This document shows, one piece after another, positions 6,850-13,122 of a stretch of DNA of 14,957 nucleotides. Source of the DNA: Desulfobacteraceae bacterium (GTDB lineage Bacteria; Desulfobacterota; Desulfobacteria; Desulfobacterales; JAUWMJ01); the NCBI GenBank assembly GCA_030612225.1, contig JAUWOH010000030.1:1-14957 (forward strand), in the 5' to 3' direction. The translations under genes were made by a program, and so were the position numbers. Below the pieces are notes generated by a model. The model made no database searches. It was not told the origin of the DNA and worked only from the letters and a program-made list of their open reading frames with translations. Within the stretch, counting starts at the first letter, position 1. Each line of letters starts with the position of its first letter.

Positions 6850-6934
6850 TCAAGTTTCCGAAGGAAACGCTCTTCAAAGCCCGAAGGGCTGCTCGTTAAG
6901 CCCTATCAGGGCGATCATCAAGTCCACCAGGAAC
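6850..6934. repeat. Array of four mini-hairpins with changing stems
   Basis: TCAAG-like heads (TCAAG, TCAAA, TTAAG, TCAAG) recur at 6850, 6874, 6896 and 6918, a period of 22-24 nt. Each is followed by a short hairpin whose stem sequence differs while pairing is kept: GTTTCC-GAA-GGAAAC (6854-6868), AGCCC-GAA-GGGCT (6878-6890), GCCC-TATCA-GGGC (6900-6912), and a weaker TCC-ACCA-GGA (6923-6932). GATCNTCAAGT occurs at 6845-6855 and 6913-6923. It lies between the mtgA stop (6991) and the downstream lipoprotein gene. Confidence 0.6.
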
Positions 6935-6990
6935 ACTCTGTCTCTTTTATCTCCTTTTTTGAAGGAATAGCATTGAGCCCCTCGCCCATC

Positions 6991-7713
6991 TTACAGGTTC
7001 TTCAGGCACTTAGCCCTGTCGAGACGATCCATTTCTTTGTGGATCCACGCAGTGCGTCTTAAAACATAGTTTGATGGCCTGGCCGCGCGGAACCGTTTTG
7101 GGTTGGGAAGTACTGCTGCAAGAAGTGCGCATTCCCATCGTGTGAGACGAATGGGAGGTTTTTTGAAAAAGGTTTTGCCGGCCGCCGCTATTCCAAAAAC
7201 ACCATTGCCGAACTCGGCAATATTAAGATAGACCTCAATAATTCGATGTTTCGACCATAAAAGCTCTATTAGAACCGTAAAATAGGCCTCCACTCCTTTT
7301 CTTAAGAAACTGCGACCCGGCCATAAATACAGGTTTTTTGCAACCTGCTGGGAAATCGTGCTGGCCCCGCGCACACGTATGCCATTAGCTCTCTCAACCC
7401 AGGCTTCCTCTATCGATTCACGGTCAAAACCCCAGTGCTCGGGAAATTTCTGATCTTCTGCTGCAACAACGGCAATAGGTGCGTGAAGTGATATTTTATT
7501 CAAATCAACCCAATGATAGCGAATCTTGAAATTCTTTTTATCATTCCACCACGCATTAAATTTCTGCTGGAGCATAAAGGAAGTGGTTGGCGGCGAAATC
7601 CATCGTAAAGACAAAACCGGAAGGATGGTTATCACCAGAAACACGATGAGCACCCTTTTAATTACTGTCAGTGAAGATCTAAAAAATTTAATAAACTTCC
7701 TATAGAAAACCAT
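6991..7713 (-). CDS. mtgA: Monofunctional biosynthetic peptidoglycan glycosyltransferase
   Basis: A 240-residue GT51 enzyme, normal length for MtgA. It polymerises lipid II into glycan strands at the outer face of the inner membrane. One membrane anchor spans residues about 19-37. The GT51 motifs appear in order: EDQKFPEHWGFD (86-97, Glu86 as general base), RGASTISQQVAKNLYLWPGR (115-134), RKGVEAYFT (138-146, with Glu142), then KHRIIEVYLNIAEFG (155-169). There is no transpeptidase domain. The ATG at 7713 lies inside the 3' end of the upstream substrate-binding gene (14-bp overlap) and has no Shine-Dalgarno, so translation probably depends on reinitiation from that gene. It is the last gene of a three-gene operon with the GalT-like gene. 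Confidence 0.95.
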   Translation of the reverse strand: MVFYRKFIKFFRSSLTVIKRVLIVFLVITILPVLSLRWISPPTTSFMLQQKFNAWWNDKKNFKIRYHWVDLNKISLHAPIAVVAAEDQKFPEHWGFDRESIEEAWVERANGIRVRGASTISQQVAKNLYLWPGRSFLRKGVEAYFTVLIELLWSKHRIIEVYLNIAEFGNGVFGIAAAGKTFFKKPPIRLTRWECALLAAVLPNPKRFRAARPSNYVLRRTAWIHKEMDRLDRAKCLKNL

Positions 7714-8533
7714 ATTTTTTATATATATTTTGAGCTGATAGTGAAGTTATAAAAGCAAGAAACTTTTGTGCATTTTCAGGGTTAGGGGCGTTTGATAATT
7801 TACAAACATAATAGTTTATCTTCTCTCTTTGATCAAGTTCTTCACCCGGTTCAACAACATCAAATGCAAGACCGGACGCCTTTGCATGTATCACTTCCGT
7901 AGCCCATACAGGTCCGACATGGACAGTCTTTTTTAAAATGCGCAAAGGGGTTTCCCTGTGATGGACAATGGTAAAAATCGTTGTCCCTTCGGCTCTTTTT
8001 TCTTCCATTATGCGATGAACAAGATCTTCTCCACCGGCCTGCCTGTACATATCCATTATATGAAATGCGATATCTTCATTTTCAGGATCCGGTTGAGATA
8101 TGCGAACATCATCGCGACCCATATCCAAGACAGATTCTATTTCAGCAGGATTTCCTTCCGGCACAATCAAGGTTAACCGGTTATGCAGGTAAAGGTGATA
8201 GTCGTTCTTTTTGATAAAACCGGATTCTTCAAGAATCTTCATTCCTTTTTCGTTTACCGAGGTGTAAATATCTGGACGGACATGGAGTGTTTTGTATTTA
8301 AAAACAGCGCCGCCGGATAAAATTTGTTTTAACTCAAGTCCAGGCGGAAGGGTTTCATAGAAAATTTTTTTTATATCCGGATGCTTAACTTGAAATTCAG
8401 AAATAATTTCACCCATCGCCATAAACTGGTTTCCAGCCATAAAGAGCGTAAGGTCTGCTGAATCTGCAATTTCAAGGTTATGAAGATCGTCCGATCTGCC
8501 GGCTGGGATTACCGGTAAGCTTTTTTTATTCAC
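7700..8533 (-). CDS. Substrate-binding-like protein without signal peptide
   Basis: A 277-residue protein starting at GTG (8533), 2 bp after the stop of the GalT-like gene, with GGAG about 11 nt upstream. The sequence ADLTLFMAGNQFMAMGEII, then PDIYTSVNEKGMKILEESG, then YLHNRLTLIVPEGNPAEI, then GPVWATEVIHAK and a C-terminal FLAFITSLSAQNIYKKYGFL has the order of a type II periplasmic-binding fold of the molybdate/tungstate (ModA) class. The N-terminus (MNKKSLPVIPAGRSDD) has no hydrophobic segment, so the protein should stay in the cytosol. No permease or ATPase gene is adjacent. It may be a cytosolic ligand sensor or carrier rather than a transport component; the ligand is unknown. The downstream mtgA start overlaps its end. 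Confidence 0.65.
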   Translation of the reverse strand: MNKKSLPVIPAGRSDDLHNLEIADSADLTLFMAGNQFMAMGEIISEFQVKHPDIKKIFYETLPPGLELKQILSGGAVFKYKTLHVRPDIYTSVNEKGMKILEESGFIKKNDYHLYLHNRLTLIVPEGNPAEIESVLDMGRDDVRISQPDPENEDIAFHIMDMYRQAGGEDLVHRIMEEKRAEGTTIFTIVHHRETPLRILKKTVHVGPVWATEVIHAKASGLAFDVVEPGEELDQREKINYYVCKLSNAPNPENAQKFLAFITSLSAQNIYKKYGFL

Positions 8534-8535
8534 AG

Positions 8536-9561
8536 TTATAAAAACTCCGGTTTAAGCATCTCGTTTATATCCTCGGGGAAAGCCATACAAAGGGTTTCGT
8601 TGAAAAGATTTCTTAGAGCACCTACGTCAGGAGTCCCCAATGCCTGGTTGAAAAATGTCCGGGGTGAAAACAGCAGGTGAAATCGCGAAAAATCATCGGT
8701 TTCTTTGCCTGTGAAAAAATTCATGTTGAAATTATAAATACCCATTTTATCGTAAGCAGCCATGGCCTTTGTGAGCCCTTTTGCCAGGTCTGAGAGATCA
8801 TCATCAGTAAGTTCGAGTGTGGAGCGAACGCCATCCACCACTGCTAAAACATCGCCGGCAACTCCCATGGGTGCATATGCACTGAGCCAGGAACTGCGGC
8901 CAATTGTTCCTAAAAATCGTTTCCCGCTTGTTTTTTCCGTTTTAACAAGATCATTCCAGTAATTCGTTTGATTTTTCTCCATATATGTTTTTGCTGCTTC
9001 AAGTTCTTGTCGCATCAGGTTTGGCGCAAAAGATGTGGAAAAGACCTGGAGGTGAGGATGAATCAAAGAGCTTCCTGAAGCTGGCATATAATTCCAGTTA
9101 ATAATGTGATAGACCGATTCAAGATGTCCGATCTTGTGGATTTTGTTAAAAAAATCCATGGCAAGACGAAATGCCTTTGCAATACGTTCAGGCTTAATTT
9201 CCGTCATGGGGATATAGTGACGGCTGCCAAGGGTTGCTACTGCACCGAGGCTGTCATAGGGAGCGATATTAGGGAAAAGGACCATGTCGTCAGAAACCAT
9301 TCGACCTTCCGGCACAATCTCTTTAGGAAATAATGGGGTTACTTTCATCACTTTATCCGGGCAAAAAGGACAATATTTTTCCGTTCCGGCAATAAGCTTT
9401 TCAAAATCGGGTTTTTCCCATTTTAGTTCCATGAAATGGCAGATTCGTGCACTTCTGCCTGTAAGGGGATCTTTGCGTATTTCACTCGGAATCGATTTCT
9501 GTTCCATATTCTTGACAGGATTTAAAATGACGGTTTCTTTTTTTTGGGCTTCAAATTTCAT
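8536..9561 (-). CDS. GalT-like HIT-superfamily nucleotidylyltransferase
   Basis: A 341-residue cytosolic protein resembling galactose-1-phosphate uridylyltransferase and ADP-glucose phosphorylase-like enzymes. Visible are IRKDPLTGRSARIC (28-41), a zinc-type CPFC (64-67), FPNIAPYDS (96-104), HYIPM (115-119), SLIHPHLQVF (165-174) with His168-Pro-His170 and Gln172, and a second-half FSRFHLLFSPRTFF. In GalT the second His of the HPH motif is the nucleophile that is transiently nucleotidylated, so His170 is the expected catalytic residue. The residue after HPH is Leu rather than the Gly of classic GalT (HPHGQ), so the sugar-phosphate or nucleotide may differ. The ATG has GGAGG 4 nt upstream. It is first in an operon with a cytosolic binding protein and mtgA; no Leloir-pathway genes are adjacent. 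Confidence 0.78.
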   Translation of the reverse strand: MKFEAQKKETVILNPVKNMEQKSIPSEIRKDPLTGRSARICHFMELKWEKPDFEKLIAGTEKYCPFCPDKVMKVTPLFPKEIVPEGRMVSDDMVLFPNIAPYDSLGAVATLGSRHYIPMTEIKPERIAKAFRLAMDFFNKIHKIGHLESVYHIINWNYMPASGSSLIHPHLQVFSTSFAPNLMRQELEAAKTYMEKNQTNYWNDLVKTEKTSGKRFLGTIGRSSWLSAYAPMGVAGDVLAVVDGVRSTLELTDDDLSDLAKGLTKAMAAYDKMGIYNFNMNFFTGKETDDFSRFHLLFSPRTFFNQALGTPDVGALRNLFNETLCMAFPEDINEMLKPEFL

Positions 9562-9581
9562 AAATCCTCCATTGTTATATG

Positions 9582-9848
9582 GTAAGCGTTCACGGGTTCA
9601 AAGGTTTACCCGCCTTTGGCGGCGCCGTAGGCGACCAGGGTTCAGAGGTTCAAAGGTTGCATTCTCATCACATACGTCATTTTGCAAACGTTTTGTACGG
9701 GAAAACCGACCGCTTCCACATCACCACAAATCTGGAACATGGTATTTGGCAATTATGTGGCAAAACCAGAATTTTTTACAAGGACTTTGGGTCTTCGCCT
9801 TTTTGCCCTTAACCTTGAACTTTGAACCCTGAACCTGTGAACGGTTAC
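9582..9848. repeat. GTTCA-rich inverted-repeat element
   Basis: The left arm CGTTCACGGGTTCAAAGGTT (9587-9606) opposes AACCTTGAACTTTGAACCCT (9811-9830) plus GAACCTGTGAACGGTTAC (9831-9848). The left arm is interrupted by a CCGCC-TTT-GGCGG hairpin (9610-9622) and resumes with AGGGTTCAGAGGTTCAAAGG (9638-9657). The ~150-bp centre has no supportable gene; plus-strand reading frames across it run antisense into the GalT-like gene. A further copy of the arm lies at 12044-12083. This looks like a small non-autonomous element or REP-type palindrome. It fills nearly the whole 290-bp spacer between the HU-LysM gene and the GalT-like operon. Confidence 0.7.
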
Positions 9849-9851
9849 AAA

Positions 9852-10859
9852 TTATTTACCCGAATCGGGTTTGCTTTTAGCTATTTTATTTTCGTATCGA
9901 GCTGATATTTGATGTACATTGAATTGCCTGGCCACATGCAGGAAAAGGGGAGCATTCTTTTTTCCAAGCCGGTTATAGGCCAAATATACTTGAAAATAGC
10001 CATCGGAAACGTTCATAATATCATTTGGAGTCAAATATTCAGCCGTACCCTCAAGGGGCGGTGCATAGATTAGTGTACCTACTTCCAGCACATCAGGATT
10101 ATTTATAACACTGAGATTGACCCGGAATATGTTGGGCCACAGGTATGGATCAGCATAAAACGCTTTTGAGATCATCCAAAGCGTGTCTCCTTTTTTAACA
10201 GCTTGTGTACATCCGGGCTTGTCCGCCGGGCCAGATGAACCATCCGATGAAACACCAGATGAAGTAATAGATAAAACACCCGACCCGGGAAGAGGATTAT
10301 TTGATTTTTCACTTAGAAGTAATTCTTCAGCATACTGACCCGGGACTTTCGCAGCCCGATGCTGTGTCTTTTCCTGGACCCCGGCAGGTGATTTAAAAGA
10401 GGGTTTGAATAAATAATAAATACCGGGCAAAATGAGCAACATAAGCACAATTAGCAAACCCACCCACTTTATGCTGGATGATCTTCTGCCGGAAGCGATT
10501 TTTTCGGAATGAAACGTTGGAATATCCTTTATATCATCAATATATTCAAGGCGCTCATTCTCATAGTTCCTGTTTATAAACCTTCGTAGATCCGCCGCTG
10601 GTTTGAAAACAACCCGGTTTTGTGAGGGAATTTCGATCGGCTCACCTGTTTGTGGATTCCTGCCCTTTTTGGTTGCTCTCCATTTCAGCTTAAAAATCCC
10701 GAGACCGCTGATTCTGACCTTGCCGTCATGTCGAAGCCCGTCATCAACAACGGCTGACATTTCTTTGAGCAAGCTGCGTGCAACATTCTTCGAGACTTTT
10801 GCCTCATCAGCAATACGTTCCACCAATTCCGAAAAAGTTATTTTTTTATTTCTTTTCAT
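9852..10859 (-). CDS. HU domain - transmembrane - LysM fusion protein
   Basis: A 335-residue protein with three parts. Residues 1-97 form an HU/IHF DNA-binding domain: ITFSELVERIADEAKVSK, then GKVRISGLGIFKLKWR, then the beta-arm GRNPQTGEPIEIPSQ with the intercalating-Pro RNP motif at 67-69. Residues 98-128 are a charged linker. Residues about 130-150 form one membrane segment preceded by RR, predicting a cytosolic N-terminus. A Ser/Pro/Gly-rich stretch (155-215) leads to a LysM domain at about 219-268 (VKKGDTLWMISKAFYADPYL, then LEVGTLIYAPP), a peptidoglycan-binding fold, then a 65-residue tail. The topology would place the DNA-binding part in the cytoplasm and the LysM in the periplasm. The ATG overlaps the upstream HU-like gene by 14 bp and lacks a clear Shine-Dalgarno, so translation is probably coupled. 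Function is inferred from the parts only. Confidence 0.85.
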   Translation of the reverse strand: MKRNKKITFSELVERIADEAKVSKNVARSLLKEMSAVVDDGLRHDGKVRISGLGIFKLKWRATKKGRNPQTGEPIEIPSQNRVVFKPAADLRRFINRNYENERLEYIDDIKDIPTFHSEKIASGRRSSSIKWVGLLIVLMLLILPGIYYLFKPSFKSPAGVQEKTQHRAAKVPGQYAEELLLSEKSNNPLPGSGVLSITSSGVSSDGSSGPADKPGCTQAVKKGDTLWMISKAFYADPYLWPNIFRVNLSVINNPDVLEVGTLIYAPPLEGTAEYLTPNDIMNVSDGYFQVYLAYNRLGKKNAPLFLHVARQFNVHQISARYENKIAKSKPDSGK

Positions 10860-11139
10860 GGTTCTGGTCTTTTACGTTGTTCTTGAGGACGGAGCTTGTA
10901 TTGAAAGATACGATGCGCTTTGGTGGCAGCAACATATACCTTTTAAGATGTGGATTATAGGCTTTCCGTTTTTGTCGTATATGCGTCCCAATGGTACCGA
11001 GCCTGGGTATAGTGAATCTGAAATCATCATCTATCGTTTTTCGGAAGATCTCAGTGATATGACCCAATAACCGTCTGATTTCACGTTGCGATTGCCCTGT
11101 CCTCTCAGATAAACTCTTAATAAATTCATTATTATTCAC
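10846..11139 (-). CDS. Small HU/IHF-like DNA-binding protein
   Basis: The preferred start is the GTG at 11139 (NNNEFIKSLSERTGQS), with GGAG 6 nt upstream, giving 97 residues. An in-frame ATG at 11190 lies inside a repeat element and has no ribosome-binding site. The sequence follows the HU fold: a helix pair (FIKSLSERTGQSQREIRRLL, then GHITEIFRKTI), DFRFTIPRLGTIGTHIR, and a beta-arm with YNPHLKRYMLLPPKRIVSF, where the Asn-Pro of the HU arm is kept. It is more divergent than the HU domain encoded just downstream. HU proteins work as dimers, so this could be a soluble partner for the membrane-anchored HU-LysM protein, whose start lies within its last codons. The heterodimer idea is inference. 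Confidence 0.75.
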   Translation of the reverse strand: MNNNEFIKSLSERTGQSQREIRRLLGHITEIFRKTIDDDFRFTIPRLGTIGTHIRQKRKAYNPHLKRYMLLPPKRIVSFNTSSVLKNNVKDQNHEKK

Positions 11140-11165
11140 AGGCGGCTCCGTAATACTGTTTATTA

Positions 11166-11320
11166 TTGATAGCGTCGTAGAAAATCCCATCTACTGCGTT
11201 GCAGCGGTTTTCGGGAACTCGGCATACTACATATATTGCCTCGTCTCTGAAAAACCACTGCGCCTTTTTATCCCGCTGTTTTTTAGCGGGGGTGTATGGA
11301 ACTTTTTACGAGTTCATCAA
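11166..11320. repeat. MITE/REP-like element with TCGTAAAAAGT-type ends
   Basis: The left end GTCGTAGAAAATCCCAT (about 11174-11190) opposes TGGAACTTTTTACGAG (11297-11312). Inside them GCAGCGGTTTTCGGGAA opposes CTGAAAAACCACTGCGCC. A CCCGCT-GTTTTTT-AGCGGG hairpin (11272-11290) sits in the right half. It has no coding capacity. It lies upstream of the HU-like gene, and the left end supplies a spurious in-frame ATG at 11190. Confidence 0.6.
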
Positions 11321-11403
11321 TATTGAGTAGCGTATCGTTGGGTTTTCGTCAATGAAATATCCTGCTAACTTGACGCTTGCAGCATTTGAGTATAAACTAA
11401 CAG

Positions 11404-11434
11404 TTGATGAATTCGTATAAAATTGAATTCATCA
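11404..11434. repeat. Palindrome TGATGAATTC / GAATTCATCA
   Basis: TGATGAATTC (11405-11414) and GAATTCATCA (11425-11434) form a perfect 10-bp inverted repeat with a 10-nt centre. It also resembles the complement of 11301-11320. It lies about 170 bp upstream of the bactofilin start and may be a repeat remnant or a protein-binding site. Confidence 0.5.
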
Positions 11435-11435
11435 T

Positions 11436-11521
11436 GTTTTAGGTGTTAAGTTTTAGGTTTTAGGTTAATGATATTATCTGTTTTAACAAAGCCTTAAAAC
11501 TTAAATCCTAAAACTTAAAAC
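11436..11521. repeat. TTTTAGG-rich imperfect inverted repeat
   Basis: GTTTTAGGTGTTAAGTTTTA (from 11436) and the block 11492-11521, which ends in CCTAAAACTTAAAAC, are imperfect complements around a ~27-nt centre. Within each arm the TTTTAGG/TTTTAAG motif recurs. No gene is present. Confidence 0.55.
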
Positions 11522-11523
11522 GG

Positions 11524-11556
11524 CTCGTAAAAAGTGGTTTTGTTACTTTTTACGAG
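11524..11556. repeat. 12-bp hairpin upstream of bactofilin
   Basis: CTCGTAAAAAGT (11524-11535) and ACTTTTTACGAG (11545-11556) form a perfect stem with a 9-nt loop. The right arm is an exact repeat of 11301-11312. It lies 49 bp before the bactofilin ATG. Confidence 0.7.
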
Positions 11557-11604
11557 ATAATCAACAGGTTATAAATTGCAAAACTGAATGCTGGAGAATA
11601 CAGG

Positions 11605-12003
11605 ATGATTCTAAAAAAAAATAAAAGTAAGTTTATAAAAATAGATGAAAAAGTGCTTGAGGACGAGGTAGGATCGGCAGTAACCGTTATCGCATCAAAT
11701 ACTCGTTTCACAGGTAAGATAAAAGTAGAGGACACCCTCCGTATATCCGGCTATTTTAAAGGAGAAATCGACTGCAAAAGAATGGTATGGGTTGATAAAA
11801 CAGGAAGAGTTGAAGGTACGGTTAATGCCCGAAGGGTTATCATTGAAGGAGAAATCAATGGTAAGATTGAGTCGGCAGACCATGTAGAACTCAGGTCGAA
11901 CGGCCGAATGACAGGCGATATCAATGCGGCCAAAATCACGGTTGCCAAAGGCTGCCTTTTTGATGGCCAGGCTAAAATTCTGCGAAAAGAAAAAAGCCCA
12001 TAA
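11605..12003 (+). CDS. Bactofilin family cytoskeletal protein
   Basis: A 132-residue protein of usual bactofilin length. The core (about residues 25-120) is a run of short beta-helix turns: VIASNTRFTGKIKVEDTLRI, GYFKGEIDCKRMVWVDKTGR, VEGTVNARRVIIEGEINGKI, DHVELRSNGRMTGDINAAKI and VAKGCLFDGQAKI. The N-terminus (MILKKNKSKFIKIDE) is short and basic; bactofilins often use such a tail to touch the membrane or partner proteins. Bactofilins polymerise without nucleotide and scaffold wall-modifying enzymes or, in Myxococcus, chromosome-segregation factors. The ATG has GGAG about 8 nt upstream. It is transcribed divergently from the HU/HU-LysM genes and is convergent with the SPFH pair. Confidence 0.92.
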   Translation: MILKKNKSKFIKIDEKVLEDEVGSAVTVIASNTRFTGKIKVEDTLRISGYFKGEIDCKRMVWVDKTGRVEGTVNARRVIIEGEINGKIESADHVELRSNGRMTGDINAAKITVAKGCLFDGQAKILRKEKSP

Positions 12004-12033
12004 GCTCTTACCCAAGCCATATGGACTTTTTTT
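11995..12033 (+). terminator. Possible intrinsic terminator of bactofilin
   Basis: AGCCCATA (11995-12002) can pair with TATGGACT (12020-12027) with one mismatch, across a 17-nt loop, followed by a run of seven T (12027-12033). The stem begins within the last codons and stop of the gene. The loop is long, so the call is tentative. Confidence 0.4.
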
Positions 12034-12043
12034 AAATATTGCA

Positions 12044-12083
12044 AACCTTGAACTCTGAACCTTTGAACCCGTGAACGGTTACC
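12044..12083. repeat. GTTCA-rich repeat, single arm
   Basis: AACCTTTGAACCCGTGAACG (12058-12077) is the exact reverse complement of 9587-9606. The flanking AACCTTGAACTCTGAACC (12045-12062) matches the right arm of the 9582-9848 element. It occupies most of the spacer between the convergent bactofilin and SPFH genes. Confidence 0.7.
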
Positions 12084-12084
12084 T

Positions 12085-13122
12085 CTACTTTTCACTCTTC
12101 TTTGTTGAAAGCGCTTTTACTCCCATTGTATTAATAAGCTGGTTGATATCGGTTGTTTTAAGATTTATACCACCCTCTGAAACAGGTATGAGCATAATCT
12201 TTTTACCCTGAAGCGCTTCTGCGATTTTGAGTTTTACCAGTGTTTCTCCTCCTTCTCGGGCCATTGCGTCATTCATCTCCCGAATGCCCTTTGCTTCGGC
12301 AACCGCTTCAGTCTTTATTGCTTCAGCGAGAAGTTTTTGTTTTTCATAATAAACATCTGCTTCTATTTTCGCTTTCAGGTATTGGCCATCAACATCCGCT
12401 ACCATCTTGTTGACTTCGCCCCTGACTTCTTCCAGCTTTCGTTTGTACTCTTCTTCAGTTGCGCGCTGGCCTGACTTGTTTTTTTCAACCATCTGGTCTG
12501 CAACCTTTTTATCTTCGATGGCCTTTTGATATTCTTCATTGAATCTGTAGTTTTTCGTTAAAACTTTTTCGATGATAATTCCCATAGGGCCAAGGATTTC
12601 CTGGAGTACTTCCTTTGATCTGTCTGCCTGGAGTTCACGCTTTTCAGCCACATAGAACTCTTCTGTTGTTAGTTCTCCAAAGATGTCTCTGGGTTTACTC
12701 CTGGCTACTGTTCGAACAATTTTTTCACGCAATATATCATCATTCTGCGCAACATACTGGAGAATATAAGGTGCCTTTGCAGGGTCAATTCTATAAGCGA
12801 TGATTACATCAAGACTTATATCATTTCCATCAATGGTTTTAAACAGCAGGTCGTCTCTCGATTTTCTGTCCCCCCTTTCCGGGTCAAAGGTCATTTCCAG
12901 ATTCTGAAGCTTTGTATCAAAGGTATGCCAGTCATTAATATAGGGAAGAAAAAAATAAGTTGCTCCCGGAGCATATACTTTATCTTCCACTCCTCTTTTT
13001 GCAATAATGCCAAATTTAACTGTTCTCACGCCGACTTCAGTATCACCGGTGGTATTAAATATACAGCCGCCAAAAAGAAAAAGCACGCCACCCATTATAA
13101 TCATTATGAAAAGATGCCTCAT
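12085..13122 (-). CDS. SPFH/prohibitin-domain protein with lipoprotein-type leader (HflC-like position)
   Basis: A 345-residue protein. The N-terminus is hydrophobic and ends in LFLFGGC with Cys20, a plausible lipobox; otherwise it is a membrane anchor. The SPFH domain spans about 28-200 (TEVGVRTVKFGIIAKRGVED, then APGATYFFLPYINDWHTFDT, then GELTTEEFY). A long charged coiled coil follows (about 190-300: EEYQKAIEDKKVADQMVEKN and on to EAVAEAKGIREMNDA), then a C-terminal IMLIPVSEGGINL. It shares GELTTEEFY and overall layout with the protein encoded just upstream, so the two are paralogues, arranged like HflK/HflC. Such pairs form large ring or cage assemblies in the membrane that control proteases or organise lipids. 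The ATG has AAAGGAGG about 6 nt upstream and overlaps the upstream stop by 4 bp (ATGA). Confidence 0.85.
   Translation of the reverse strand: MRHLFIMIIMGGVLFLFGGCIFNTTGDTEVGVRTVKFGIIAKRGVEDKVYAPGATYFFLPYINDWHTFDTKLQNLEMTFDPERGDRKSRDDLLFKTIDGNDISLDVIIAYRIDPAKAPYILQYVAQNDDILREKIVRTVARSKPRDIFGELTTEEFYVAEKRELQADRSKEVLQEILGPMGIIIEKVLTKNYRFNEEYQKAIEDKKVADQMVEKNKSGQRATEEEYKRKLEEVRGEVNKMVADVDGQYLKAKIEADVYYEKQKLLAEAIKTEAVAEAKGIREMNDAMAREGGETLVKLKIAEALQGKKIMLIPVSEGGINLKTTDINQLINTMGVKALSTKKSEK

Noticed and set aside
6850..6934. CRISPR array
   Set aside because: The repeats are 22-24 nt in total with no conserved repeat/unique spacer split, and no cas genes are present.
6850..6934. CsrB/RsmY-type RNA binding CsrA
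   Set aside because: The GGA triplets sit in stems rather than in hairpin loops, so the usual CsrA-binding presentation is missing.
9284..9832. Plus-strand 182-residue reading frame
   Set aside because: It runs antisense through the start of the GalT-like gene into a repeat element, is low in recognisable motifs and has no plausible family.
10603..11070. Plus-strand 155-residue reading frame
   Set aside because: It is antisense to both HU-type genes, whose protein motifs are clear; it is a shadow.
11140..11190. ATG start at 11190 for the small HU-like protein
   Set aside because: It lies inside a repeat element and lacks a ribosome-binding site. GTG at 11139 has GGAG at the right distance and gives a normal HU length.
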